Below are positions 8,095-16,739 of a DNA stretch of 17,142 nucleotides, in pieces. Numbering within the stretch: position 1 is the stretch's first letter; every line of letters begins with the position of its first letter. Source of the DNA: G020350405 sp964513655 (GTDB lineage: Bacteria; Planctomycetota; Phycisphaerae; Sedimentisphaerales; Anaerobacaceae); the NCBI GenBank assembly GCA_964513655.1, contig CAZENQ010000062.1:1-17142 (forward strand). The letters are read 5' to 3'. Position numbers and translations under genes: made by a program. The notes below the pieces were generated by a model. It saw only the letters and a program-made list of their open reading frames with translations, made no database searches and was not told the origin of the DNA.

Positions 8095-8523
8095 TCACTC
8101 GGGGATGATTAGTTTCGTTCCGGGCCTGAGTTTCTTTGCATCTCTTGGCTCAAGGCCGTTAGCCTCCAGGATTTTTCTCCAATTGCTTGCTGAGCCGTAG
8201 TATTTGTACGCAATATCAGAAGGTGTCTCACCGCGACGTACAATGTGAAATCTTTGGGTCTTTACTTCCTCAGTTTGTTTGTATGCCGTTGTCTCTGATA
8301 CGCTGCTTTGTTCAGCCTCCCCAGCCGCTTCTCTGGATGGGACGTCTGGCAAGTCTGTTACAAAGCGGGCCTGCTCTACAAAAGTTTCATCCGCAGGCTC
8401 GACACTGCGAGAGATTAGCATCCTGCCTTTTGTACTTAGGTTCGGTCCGGTGGAAAGCCACAGCACCGCCGCTGCTACCACCACCAGGCCCAAAACCATT
8501 CCTATTTTGAAATCTTTGTGCAT
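8095..8523 (-). CDS. Membrane-anchored LysM-domain protein
   Basis: A 142-residue protein with a short basic N-terminus, one hydrophobic segment at about 8-24 (GMVLGLVVVAAAVLWLS), a polar, probably disordered linker at 25-90, and one C-terminal LysM domain at about 91-140. That domain starts HIVRRGETPSDIAYKYYG and ends LRPGTKLIIP. LysM folds bind N-acetylglucosamine-containing polymers, usually peptidoglycan, so the domain likely sits in the periplasm tethered to the inner membrane. No clear Shine-Dalgarno is visible; AGG touches the ATG. An in-frame stop lies just upstream, so this is the first possible ATG. It follows secDF by 85 bp and may share its transcript. Exact function is unknown. 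Confidence 0.85.
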   Translation of the reverse strand: MHKDFKIGMVLGLVVVAAAVLWLSTGPNLSTKGRMLISRSVEPADETFVEQARFVTDLPDVPSREAAGEAEQSSVSETTAYKQTEEVKTQRFHIVRRGETPSDIAYKYYGSASNWRKILEANGLEPRDAKKLRPGTKLIIPE

Positions 8524-8608
8524 CCTGGAAAGTGCTTAAAATCTGTAATTCCCTGTTTCACTGGGCACCTATGTGATTTCTGTCGCACCGAAGCCCCCCT
8601 ATAAAGCC

Positions 8609-11600
8609 TTATTTTTTCTTTTCTTCTTTGGCTCTGCCGCCAATCAGCAGCACCGGCGCGGCTATCGCAATAGACGAATAAGTCCCTATAAGAATGCCAA
8701 AGCCGATTGCGAAGGTAAATCCTCTCAGGCCCTGTCCGCCAAAGATGTACATTATCAGCACGACTATGAATGTCGTAAAGGATGTTAAAACCGTTCGGGA
8801 AATAGTCTGGTTAATACTGTTGGTGATTGTCTGCGGCCTCAGACGCGCCTTGTGACGATTCTCGCGGATACGGTCGAAAACTACAATTGTATCGTTGAGC
8901 GAGTACCCGATTAGCGTTAGAAAAGCCGCAATTATCGCGAGGTTAATCTTGAAATCCCCGATTAGCAGTCTCTCACCAATCGGCGTGGCCGCGATATAAG
9001 TGCACGCGGTAACGGCACCGAGAGTTATGCATACGTCGTGGACAAGTGCCACAATTGCCGCGACACCGTATCGCACGTCTCCGAATCTGACCCAGATATA
9101 AGCGATGATTGCCCCCAATGACAGCACAATCGCAATCAAAGCCCGCGTCTTTGCCTCTGCTCCAACCGACGGGTCTATCTGCGTAACTCGTGGCAGCGAC
9201 GTTTCCAATCTGGTTGCCGCCAGGACTTTACTCTGTTCGTTCTCCACAAAGCGCTCCCACTCATCCTCGGTCAATTCGCGGAAGCCAGCCTCTGGCTCGA
9301 CGCTGAGATAAACAAAGGATTTTACCGCCTGGTCCGCTTCCATCGTCGCCAAGTCCGAGCCGAGAATTTGATAGGAATACCAATTGAGGTCTCGCACATC
9401 GGGCTTGAAACGCAGGTCCTTGAACCTCCGTTCGATTTCATCCGCCGTGGCACTTCTTCCTATCTCGCATTCAATCTTAATCCCGCTCACAAAATCAACA
9501 AGCTCGGGGAAAGAATCTATAAGCTCCTCGCTTATCTTCTCCTGTGAGACTATTTCCGGCTGGAGATTTTGCTGTATTTCCAGGCTGCCGGCGAAAGCGC
9601 TTAGGATTGCATCGTTGACGACCTCATCGACCTTCGGTTCGGACATATTGGCATCCGGAAAAGCCGCCGAGAGCACGTCTCTTACCAGAGATTTGTTCAC
9701 CTGGCTCGTCGTTACCACAAATGTACCCGCGTTGCCTTCCTGCCTCACGCCTAAATTGCTCAGTTTGCCCCCGAATTTATCCTGGGCCTGACTAATCGCT
9801 GACGTGACTGTCTCGGCCGTCTGCTGCCCGGGTTCGCCAAATGCAACGATGACGGTGGTTTTATTCGTCTCGGTAGTGTTGATTTCATATTGCATGCCTG
9901 ATTCACCGATGCTGTACACATTCGCCGCCGCAAGCGCCGGGTTATTCAAATCAAAACCGATTTTATGGATTCTGTCTTCCACGTCCTGCCTCGTCAGTTC
10001 TACCCCCTCTTTCAGATTGATTTGGATAGAAGTTCCACCTGTAAATTCAATATCATACTTGTTGTTTCTCGCATCGTCTCTTGTAAAGAAGACAAATGCC
10101 CCCGCCGCAATAAAAAGAGCAGAGACGACAAGGAAAATCGGTCGCAGGCCCATCCAGTTTATCTTTGGCTCGTGTATCAGGCGCAGCATAAACAAATGGT
10201 CCTTGATAATTCGCTTGGCCAGTAAAATGTCGAAAATAACTCGAGTTGCAAACAGGGCGGTGAACATACTCGACAGTATGCCGAGCATAAGCACAATGGC
10301 AAAACCCTTTATCTCCTCCGAAGCGACCCAATAAAGAATGGCGGCCGTGATGAACGTCGTCAGGTTCGCATCGAAAATAGTCCTGAACGCCCTCTGATAG
10401 CCGTTCCGCACGGCAATCCTTAGAGAAGACCCTCGCAGTTGCTCTTCCCGGATTCTCTCAAAAATAAGCACGTTCGCATCAACGCTCATGCCGATGGTCA
10501 ATATCATGCCGGCGATTCCAGGCAGTGTAAAAGTCGCCCGTAGCAGCGACATCATTGCCAAAACAAAAAGCAGGTTTATCAGTAGCGCCGCATCCGCAAT
10601 TCCGCCGGCAAGCACATAATAAGCAAGCATACACAGCACCACCACCGCAAGGCCTATTAAACCGGCTTTTATCCCCCGGTCACGGTTGTCGGCGCCTATG
10701 GATGGCCCGATGGTTTTCACCGATATCGGCTGTTCGATGAGTCTCGCCGGCAGCGAGCCCGCGTTGAGCTTGTTGACCATATCGTCAACTTCGTTTTGAG
10801 TAAAGCTGCCGCTAATTATGCCGCTTGTAAATATTCTCGACTGAACGATTGGCGCCGATATCGCGATACCATCAAGCAGGATACACAGCGGCCGCTTAAG
10901 ATTATTTCCTGTAACCGTGGAAAACAGCCTGCCGCCTTTGTCATCTAACGTAAAACCAATTGCCCTTCGCCCTTCCCTGTCCGTTTGAGGCTGCGCTTTC
11001 TTCAGAGTCCAGTCCTTTGTGTCAGCTCCATGCAGTATCACCTCGTCCGCCTTGTTGCTTGCCAGGACGTATGGTTTGTTGCCGAATTGCGCAACAATCG
11101 ATTCGCCCACCTGCCATTCATTTATATTTTCGATCTCGCACCACACGTGCTTGCTGTCCGACGCGTATTTGGGGCCCTTCGTTTGCAGCCGTTCCACGTA
11201 GCCGGCCATCTCGTCCGCGTCTACTTCCGGATGCTCAACTGTCGGCAGCACCCTGAATTCCAGAATCCCAGCGCCTTTCAGCATCCGCTGAAGGTCCCTG
11301 GGGTCATCAAGCCTGCCCTGGAAAGGGTAATACTCGTCAAAGGCCGCGACTGCCTTGTCAATCTTTTCCGCCCGGTCGCCAAATGCAGCTGTCAATTCCT
11401 CAAGCGCCCTGGCTCTTTTAGCTGACTTGGGGGATATACTCAGACAGGAGTTTATCTGGTCAGTCGTCAGGCTGAACTCATCGAGAGTTCTTCTGGCGTT
11501 CTTATACTGTATGTTCTTGCCGGTCTCCGGGTCGGTCAACTCATCAACAGCCTCTGCCCACTCGGCATAGGTCCTCACGTACCCCGTCAGAATCTCGACA

Positions 11601-12265
11601 TCACCCCCATCGCCCACAAAAACCTTCACAACCTCCGCAAGTGCCTCTTCATCCAGGCTGGCCCACCGGCTGACGATTGCCTTTACCATTTCAAGGTCAA
11701 GCCCGCTTTCAGTCACCGCAGATTCCGTCGTCTCAAGTTTCGAAAAAAGCTCATTGCTTTTCTCTCGTAAGCTGTTGCGCTCATCATAAGCTGTACTCAG
11801 CGTCTCGAGAATCGCCAGTCTGTCGGCAGAACCCCGGGAAAATTTCTCGAACTCTTTGCTTCGTTCCTCAGGCGGTCTCGATAAAGAGCGTATAATCACA
11901 GCTGGGTTAACATTCTCAGCCAACAAATCACTGCGTGCTTCCTCAAAATTTTGGCGTTTTTGACGGGCCTCTGCACTCGCCAGAGGCATCTGTATCTCAA
12001 ACCGCGTCCCGCCCTGCGGACGCCATACGAGATTCTGGATGTTGGCCGGGTCTATCCGCCTTCGAAGCACTGTTATCATCTTCGAGGATAGCTCTCTCTT
12101 CTCCTCGCTGCCAAGACCCTGAGTATCAATCTCGTAGATAAGGCTTGTTCCGCCCGCTAAGTCGATTCCAGGCTTTAGAGTCTTCTCCGGAGGATATAAA
12201 GTCCACGCTGCAACCACCACTAAGACGATAATCAAAACAAGTTTCATCGCCAGATTCTTGTTCAT
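8609..12265 (-). CDS. secDF: Fused protein-export membrane proteins SecD-SecF with large insertions
   Basis: A single 1218-residue chain combining SecD (about 1-690) and SecF (about 693-1218), which use the proton gradient to pull proteins through SecYEG. SecD has TM1 (8-24), then GIDLAGGTSLIYEID, the P1 domain (CILLDGIAISAPIV, ISGSFTQNE, NAGSLPARL) and TM2-6 with TIGMSVDANVLIFERIREE (590-608). SecF has YDIEFTGGTSI (737-747) and TM2-6 with IGYSLNDTIVVFDRIREN (1119-1136). Residues about 97-330 are a helical, charged insertion inside SecD P1. The SecF loop between TM1 and TM2 is about 290 residues, far beyond E. coli SecF (323 residues in total). The start ATG has GAGGAA six bases upstream. It follows yajC by 77 bp. 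Function is firm; the role of the insertions is unknown. Confidence 0.96.
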   Translation of the reverse strand: MNKNLAMKLVLIIVLVVVAAWTLYPPEKTLKPGIDLAGGTSLIYEIDTQGLGSEEKRELSSKMITVLRRRIDPANIQNLVWRPQGGTRFEIQMPLASAEARQKRQNFEEARSDLLAENVNPAVIIRSLSRPPEERSKEFEKFSRGSADRLAILETLSTAYDERNSLREKSNELFSKLETTESAVTESGLDLEMVKAIVSRWASLDEEALAEVVKVFVGDGGDVEILTGYVRTYAEWAEAVDELTDPETGKNIQYKNARRTLDEFSLTTDQINSCLSISPKSAKRARALEELTAAFGDRAEKIDKAVAAFDEYYPFQGRLDDPRDLQRMLKGAGILEFRVLPTVEHPEVDADEMAGYVERLQTKGPKYASDSKHVWCEIENINEWQVGESIVAQFGNKPYVLASNKADEVILHGADTKDWTLKKAQPQTDREGRRAIGFTLDDKGGRLFSTVTGNNLKRPLCILLDGIAISAPIVQSRIFTSGIISGSFTQNEVDDMVNKLNAGSLPARLIEQPISVKTIGPSIGADNRDRGIKAGLIGLAVVVLCMLAYYVLAGGIADAALLINLLFVLAMMSLLRATFTLPGIAGMILTIGMSVDANVLIFERIREEQLRGSSLRIAVRNGYQRAFRTIFDANLTTFITAAILYWVASEEIKGFAIVLMLGILSSMFTALFATRVIFDILLAKRIIKDHLFMLRLIHEPKINWMGLRPIFLVVSALFIAAGAFVFFTRDDARNNKYDIEFTGGTSIQINLKEGVELTRQDVEDRIHKIGFDLNNPALAAANVYSIGESGMQYEINTTETNKTTVIVAFGEPGQQTAETVTSAISQAQDKFGGKLSNLGVRQEGNAGTFVVTTSQVNKSLVRDVLSAAFPDANMSEPKVDEVVNDAILSAFAGSLEIQQNLQPEIVSQEKISEELIDSFPELVDFVSGIKIECEIGRSATADEIERRFKDLRFKPDVRDLNWYSYQILGSDLATMEADQAVKSFVYLSVEPEAGFRELTEDEWERFVENEQSKVLAATRLETSLPRVTQIDPSVGAEAKTRALIAIVLSLGAIIAYIWVRFGDVRYGVAAIVALVHDVCITLGAVTACTYIAATPIGERLLIGDFKINLAIIAAFLTLIGYSLNDTIVVFDRIRENRHKARLRPQTITNSINQTISRTVLTSFTTFIVVLIMYIFGGQGLRGFTFAIGFGILIGTYSSIAIAAPVLLIGGRAKEEKKK

Positions 12266-12342
12266 AACTGCTTCCTCGTATCTCCTGTCACGTACTGCCC
12301 ACTTGGTAATTCATAGAGCACAAACTACCAACAACAGACCTC

Positions 12343-12762
12343 TTAGCCCTTCTCCTTGGATAAATTCTTGCCGATTGCTGAAGAGGCAATCTTAATCTTC
12401 GTATTGTTCGACTCATCAACTTTCAATGTAATCTCGTCGTCCCTGACGTCCACTACCGTCCCGATAATCCCGCCTATCGTCCTGACTTTGTCGTTCCTAT
12501 CCAGAGATTGTACCATTTGCTTGTGCTGCTGCCGTTTCTTCCGGGGCCCTCTGAAAAGGAAAAAATACATCACTACGAAAATCAAAATAAAAGGCAGGAA
12601 TTGCATCATAGGAGACCTCACCGGCACAGTCCTCGAGACTGGAGCGTTCGAGTCCGGCGCAACCGTCGTCGTTTGCGCTTCTTGTTCAGTGACCGGCGCC
12701 GAACTTATACCCGAAGGCGACTCTCCGCCCGGAGCTTGAGCCAATACCCATATATTGTCCAT
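12343..12762 (-). CDS. yajC: Preprotein translocase subunit YajC
   Basis: A small inner-membrane partner of SecD/SecF; 139 residues. One membrane segment at about 53-71 (QFLPFILIFVVMYFFLF) is followed by the family signature RGPRKKRQQHKQMVQSL, then a cytosolic beta-rich domain with RTIGGIIGTVVDVRDDEITLKV. The first 50 residues are a Ser/Thr/Pro-rich extension not found in E. coli YajC, where the membrane segment begins about residue 20. The ATG at 12762 has AAAGGA eight bases upstream. It sits between tgt and secDF, as in many bacteria, which supports the call. Confidence 0.95.
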   Translation of the reverse strand: MDNIWVLAQAPGGESPSGISSAPVTEQEAQTTTVAPDSNAPVSRTVPVRSPMMQFLPFILIFVVMYFFLFRGPRKKRQQHKQMVQSLDRNDKVRTIGGIIGTVVDVRDDEITLKVDESNNTKIKIASSAIGKNLSKEKG

Positions 12763-12884
12763 TCTTAATTTCCTTTCATTGTCAGAGTTTCAAAGTCTAT
12801 GCTTATAACCTAATTTCGCCATAAATCACAGGAAATTTTTAAATAGCATATAGATTCACGCCCCGCCAGCCGGAAATCAAAGTA

Positions 12885-14000
12885 CTATTGGTACAGGCTT
12901 TCATATTTCCTCAATCTTTCGCCTGCCCAGTTGGCAAACTCGCTTTTCTCTATCGCCCGTCTTATTTCGGCCATCAGTTTCTGGTAAAACCTCAGATTAT
13001 GCAGCGACAGTAGGACCGGACCGAGCATCTCCGAAACATTAAAAAAGTGTCTGATTGTGCCTCGGCTGAAATTCCTGCAGCAGTAGCAGTTGCAGCCGGG
13101 ATCAACCGGCCCGGCCTCATTCGTATGAACGTTATTCCTCAATCGTATAGGCCCGTTCTCAGTAAACGCAAAGGCATTTCGCCCGTTCCGCGTCGGCAGG
13201 ACGCAGTCGAATATATCCACTCCGACCATTACGGCGGCAATAATGTCAGCAGGTGTGCCCACACCCATCAAATAGCGGGGCTTATCCTCCGGCAAAAGCG
13301 CCGCCGTATGAGAAACTGTCTTTATCATAGCCTCGTGTCCTTCGCCCACGCTCAAGCCCCCGATAGCATAACCGTCAAAATCCAGCTTAACAAGTTCCGA
13401 TGCGCAGTACGTTCGCAAAGACAGGTCAATGCCGCCCTGAACAATACCGAAGAGCAACTGCTCCGCGTTGCCGTGGGCCTCCTTACTCTGTCGCGCCCAG
13501 CGAATGGTCCTGTCCACCGCTTGTTTTAGCTGCGCCTCTTCGCAACCGAAAGGCGGGCACTCATCGAAGCACATTATTACATCGCCGCCCAGCCGGTTCT
13601 GAATCTCTGTCGCTATCTCCGCACTCAGATATACCTTCGCCCCATCTACATGGCTGCTGAATTCAACACCATCATCATCAATTTTCGTCAGCGACCCTAA
13701 CGAAAAAACCTGATACCCGCCGCTGTCCGTGATTATTGGCCCCTCCCACGACATGAATTTGTGAAGCCCCCCGAGCTCTTCAACCGTCTCGATTCCCGGC
13801 CGCAGCAGCAAATGATAAGTATTGGCCAGAATTATATCAGCGCCCGTCTCTTTGAGTTCTCGCGGCGTCACCCCCTTTACCGCGCCAACTGTGCCGACCG
13901 GACAAAAAACCGGCGTCGCCACCTCACCGTGGGCCGTACTTAATGACCCTCGCCTCGCAGATGAACCACTATCCGGACACAGAACTTCAAAGCTACTCAT
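12885..14000 (-). CDS. tgt: tRNA-guanine(34) transglycosylase
   Basis: Exchanges guanine-34 for preQ1 in the anticodon of tRNAs for Asp, Asn, His and Tyr, a step in queuosine synthesis; cytosolic. The 371 residues match the bacterial family length. Visible features are NTYHLLLRPG (60-69), TDSGGYQVFSL with the catalytic acid D92, FGIVQGG (184-190), the base-recognition GGLSVGE (214-220), and VDIFDCVLPTRNGR with the nucleophile D265. The zinc site is C303, C305, C308 and H334. All key residues are intact. The start lies one base after the SpoIID stop, with only a weak AAGAG site, suggesting translational coupling. No other queuosine gene is in the window. Confidence 0.97.
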   Translation of the reverse strand: MSSFEVLCPDSGSSARRGSLSTAHGEVATPVFCPVGTVGAVKGVTPRELKETGADIILANTYHLLLRPGIETVEELGGLHKFMSWEGPIITDSGGYQVFSLGSLTKIDDDGVEFSSHVDGAKVYLSAEIATEIQNRLGGDVIMCFDECPPFGCEEAQLKQAVDRTIRWARQSKEAHGNAEQLLFGIVQGGIDLSLRTYCASELVKLDFDGYAIGGLSVGEGHEAMIKTVSHTAALLPEDKPRYLMGVGTPADIIAAVMVGVDIFDCVLPTRNGRNAFAFTENGPIRLRNNVHTNEAGPVDPGCNCYCCRNFSRGTIRHFFNVSEMLGPVLLSLHNLRFYQKLMAEIRRAIEKSEFANWAGERLRKYESLYQ

Positions 14001-14001
14001 T

Positions 14002-15333
14002 TCAATAAACTCTTATAATTTTTGAGCCCGGGTAGTAATGAGAAAGTATCTGCTCAGTTGTCTTGCCCTTTCTCGCCATCCCTTGAGCCCCACACTGGCA
14101 CATCCCAACACCGTGCCCGTAACCTCTGCCTGCCAGAAATGCCCATTTATCGCCCATATTGATGATTTGACAGATTGTGCTTTTCAGTCTATTGCCGGAC
14201 GGGTCGATTGTAAGACGCAAATCCTCAGCCCGCAGGAAATTGCTCTTGCCCGCCGAACCCATAAGTTTCACCAAAGTCAGTCGGGAAAAGTTCCCGTAGT
14301 TGCTTTGCTTCGCCGATGTGATATTCCTAATCTCCCCTGATGCCTTTAGCTTCGGATACTTCCGCATCAGCCTGCTCGTAACGTCTGTCTTATCGAACTG
14401 GGCCGTAGGCCAGAAGAAAAAGCTCGGTTTCGCCACATCCTTACAATAAGGGCACCGTACGCCAGTGAGCGGCCCAAAGGAATCGCCGAATACGTTTTTG
14501 CTGTTCTCTGTGTGCCCGCCGCACGTTGAGCTGTAATAAGTTGGAAATATTTCTTCGCCGCCACCGTTCTGTCTGCAGACCAGGACCTCACCCCCCGTCT
14601 GATTGACGGCCTTCCATGTCTGAGCTGATTCGGCTTTAACGCCGAGATAAACCTGATTCGCTGCCGTCCTCCTCATGTCCCAGCCTCGTTTGCCGCCAAA
14701 ACGCTTTTTGATGTACAGGCAGTAGGTTCTCGCCGCAATTGCCTGCGCCCTCAGCGCCGACGGTTCCCAGTAATCAGGCATCTCCGCGCCCACTACACCC
14801 GCCAGATACGGTTCAAGCGGAACAAGGTTTACTGCATCAAATGAGCTGCCGTCGGAATTCAGCATTAGCTTTAATTTACCGCGGTAATCATCTCCGTTTA
14901 TGTTGAAGATGTGCGGCTCGTCCGGCCAAATAATAACCTCACCACCGGTAAATATCCGACCGCTAATCGTAATCTTCCCCCCGGATATCCCCACCGCCGT
15001 CGGCGCACCGACTTGGTCGCCTCTATACATTGGCACTGTCCTGTTTGCCTCAGGGTCCAAAATAGCAAAGGACGATGAAACCTTCAGCACGCAGGCCTTA
15101 ACGTCATCGAGCAGCAGAACCCTCACCCAGAATTCTGGCTTGATGTCCATCTGAGGAGTGGTCCTGGCAAGTTCTCTTTCTCTGCAGCCGCCGGCAACCA
15201 GCAGCCAAAGCAAAAGAATACCTGCCGCCCATCCCGCCAAACCTCTCCGCAAAACTCCGCAAACACACCTTCTCAACAAACGCAACAACCAGCGTCCGTC
15301 GTCCCTGCAATCTGTCGCGAGATGAAAACTCAC
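14002..15333 (-). CDS. SpoIID/LytB-domain lipoprotein
   Basis: SpoIID-family proteins are lytic transglycosylases acting on peptidoglycan strands; in non-sporulating bacteria homologues act in wall remodelling. About 443 residues. A hydrophobic segment (LAGWAAGILLLWLLVAGGC) ends in a lipobox-like AGGC near residue 50. Central motifs are EPYLAGVVGAEMPDYWEPSA and LRAQAIAARTY, with the presumed catalytic Glu in GAEMP near residue 184. Then come SSTCGGHTEN, VRCPYCKD, and the C-terminal GRGYGHGVGMCQCGAQGMA followed by LSHYYPGSKI. No ATG fits. GTG at 15333 has AAAGG six bases upstream, while TTG at 15336 is closer than ideal. A TTG at 15252 would give a more typical short signal peptide. The stop is one base before tgt. 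Substrate and site are inferred. Confidence 0.88.
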   Translation of the reverse strand: MSFHLATDCRDDGRWLLRLLRRCVCGVLRRGLAGWAAGILLLWLLVAGGCRERELARTTPQMDIKPEFWVRVLLLDDVKACVLKVSSSFAILDPEANRTVPMYRGDQVGAPTAVGISGGKITISGRIFTGGEVIIWPDEPHIFNINGDDYRGKLKLMLNSDGSSFDAVNLVPLEPYLAGVVGAEMPDYWEPSALRAQAIAARTYCLYIKKRFGGKRGWDMRRTAANQVYLGVKAESAQTWKAVNQTGGEVLVCRQNGGGEEIFPTYYSSTCGGHTENSKNVFGDSFGPLTGVRCPYCKDVAKPSFFFWPTAQFDKTDVTSRLMRKYPKLKASGEIRNITSAKQSNYGNFSRLTLVKLMGSAGKSNFLRAEDLRLTIDPSGNRLKSTICQIINMGDKWAFLAGRGYGHGVGMCQCGAQGMARKGKTTEQILSHYYPGSKIIRVY

Positions 15334-15413
15334 CAAGTGCCTTTATTTGTATATGGTCGGCAACCTTCGTTGCCGGCTGTTTTCCATCTTATTTCGGATA
15401 CTATTGCCTTATT
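15334..15413 (-). other. Short intergenic spacer with a perfect hairpin
   Basis: CGGCAAC (15358-15364) and GTTGCCG (15369-15375) form a perfect 7-bp stem with a four-base loop between the TPR gene and the SpoIID gene. No T-run follows in the direction of transcription (minus), so it is not an ordinary terminator for the upstream gene. On the plus strand TGTTTT follows, but no plus-strand gene precedes it. It could be an attenuator, an mRNA processing signal or chance. Confidence 0.4.
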
Positions 15414-16739
15414 TTAATCCAGCTTCCGCAGTGATAATCCAAGGTTGTTGATGGCTTTTTTGATTTCGTTCAAGCTTGTCACGCCAAAGTTCTTAACGCC
15501 CAGAAGCTCGGCTTCCGTCTTTTGGGTTACATCCCCGAGTGTACGAATACTCAGCTTCTGAAGGCACTTCCGTGCACGAACCGCTAACTGCAGTTCATCC
15601 ACGGACTTGTTCAAAAACGCCTCCTCTTCTTCTGCTACACTTGCCTCGAAAGCCTCCACCGGAGCCGCCTGCTTTTCCTCCAGAGCCATACCCAGACTTA
15701 GCCCCTTTGGGCTGAGAATGAGTTTAATCTCGTGAAGCGAAGTTTCTCCAAAATTTTTGTAGGACAGTAATTCCGCCTCAGTGATGTTCAAAAGGTCACC
15801 GATTGTTTCCATGTTCATCTTCTTAAGACAGTTTCTGCTCCGCACCGAAAGTTCAAAATCGGATATCGGGGTTTCAAGAATTTGGATCTTCCGGTCTCTT
15901 CTCTTCTCTTTTTCCTCGTCGTAGAACATCGTTTTTGAGCTGTCGATGTCCTTCTTAAACAAGATTGCCCTCTGATGGTTGGGATGGAACTTCAGGACCT
16001 TTTCAGTACAATGGCCGGCTCTGTTGTATTCACCCCTGTCTTCATACAGAACAGCCAGATTCAGCAGTGCACTTACATAGACCGGAGAACTCGAAGTAAT
16101 CTGCCTGTAGCAGTCGATAGCTGCGCTGTCATTACCGGATAAATCGCAGCGATATGCCAGGTGAAAAAGGGCGCTTTGATGGTCAGGAGATACCTCCAAA
16201 GCGGCCTTGTAATTGTCCATTGCCTGTTCATAAAGCCCTTGTGCCTCCTCAAGCCGCCCGAGCTGATAGTGATATTCGCCACTTACGTCTTTAAAATTGG
16301 CGCAGCCTTTCAGTTCCTTGGCCGCTGCCTCAAAATCCGAGGCGCGACGATACGTAGCGGCTTTTTCCAACGTTATAGATAACGGATCGGCCTCGAAATC
16401 AAGGCTCTTTTGCAGGTTCTCTATCGCCTCATCGAACCTGCCCAATCGCCGAAGCGCAAGGCCAAAATATACGAGCTTCTCCTTGCAGTCCTTTGCCTTC
16501 CCAAGCTTCCCGACCGCTTCGCCGTCTCTGCCCAGAATAAAAAGTCCTATCCCTACCGTCAGGGAAACCTTCGGGCCGCTTCTGGAGATGTTCTCCTCCA
16601 CCTGCTCTGCAAAAGGTATTCTGTTCGCCTCGCTGCCATGGACAAATGTCGAAAGCTCCCTGATTTCATCCATGCTCGGCAAGCTGCCGCCAAATAAATC
16701 CACCTGGCACTCTGTAATAGGCTCCATAATAGGCTCCAT
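15414..16739 (-). CDS. TPR protein with two RNA polymerase alpha-CTD-like domains
   Basis: A 441-residue cytosolic protein with no signal peptide. Residues about 80-265 hold tetratricopeptide-like repeats (LALRRLGRFDEAIENLQKSL, YEQAMDNYKAALEVSPDHQS, YEDRGEYNRAG). Residues 290-350 and 376-438 each resemble the C-terminal domain of RpoA. By recalled alignment to E. coli alpha, module 1 keeps counterparts of R265, N268, C269, G296, S299 and E302 (R300, N303, C304, G331, S334, E337) but has T333 for K298. Module 2 keeps R388, C392, G419, S422 and E425 but has K391 for N268 and T421 for K298. The ATG at 16739 is chosen for AAGGAG at 16749-16754; a longer frame to 16811 lacks a ribosome site. I recall similar proteins in planctomycetes. 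A DNA- or polymerase-binding adaptor role is inference. Confidence 0.85.
   Translation of the reverse strand: MEPIMEPITECQVDLFGGSLPSMDEIRELSTFVHGSEANRIPFAEQVEENISRSGPKVSLTVGIGLFILGRDGEAVGKLGKAKDCKEKLVYFGLALRRLGRFDEAIENLQKSLDFEADPLSITLEKAATYRRASDFEAAAKELKGCANFKDVSGEYHYQLGRLEEAQGLYEQAMDNYKAALEVSPDHQSALFHLAYRCDLSGNDSAAIDCYRQITSSSPVYVSALLNLAVLYEDRGEYNRAGHCTEKVLKFHPNHQRAILFKKDIDSSKTMFYDEEKEKRRDRKIQILETPISDFELSVRSRNCLKKMNMETIGDLLNITEAELLSYKNFGETSLHEIKLILSPKGLSLGMALEEKQAAPVEAFEASVAEEEEAFLNKSVDELQLAVRARKCLQKLSIRTLGDVTQKTEAELLGVKNFGVTSLNEIKKAINNLGLSLRKLD
16716..16739 (-). repeat. Exact 12-bp tandem duplication at the start codon
   Basis: The first 24 bases of the gene are ATGGAGCCTATT twice in a row, encoding MEPIMEPI and providing two in-frame ATGs (16739 and 16727). 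Only the first is correctly spaced (nine bases) from AAGGAG. Confidence 0.85.

Noticed and set aside
9804..10334. Plus-strand open frame of 176 codons inside secDF
   Set aside because: Antisense to the SecD/SecF junction; hydrophobicity mirrors the membrane segments on the other strand.
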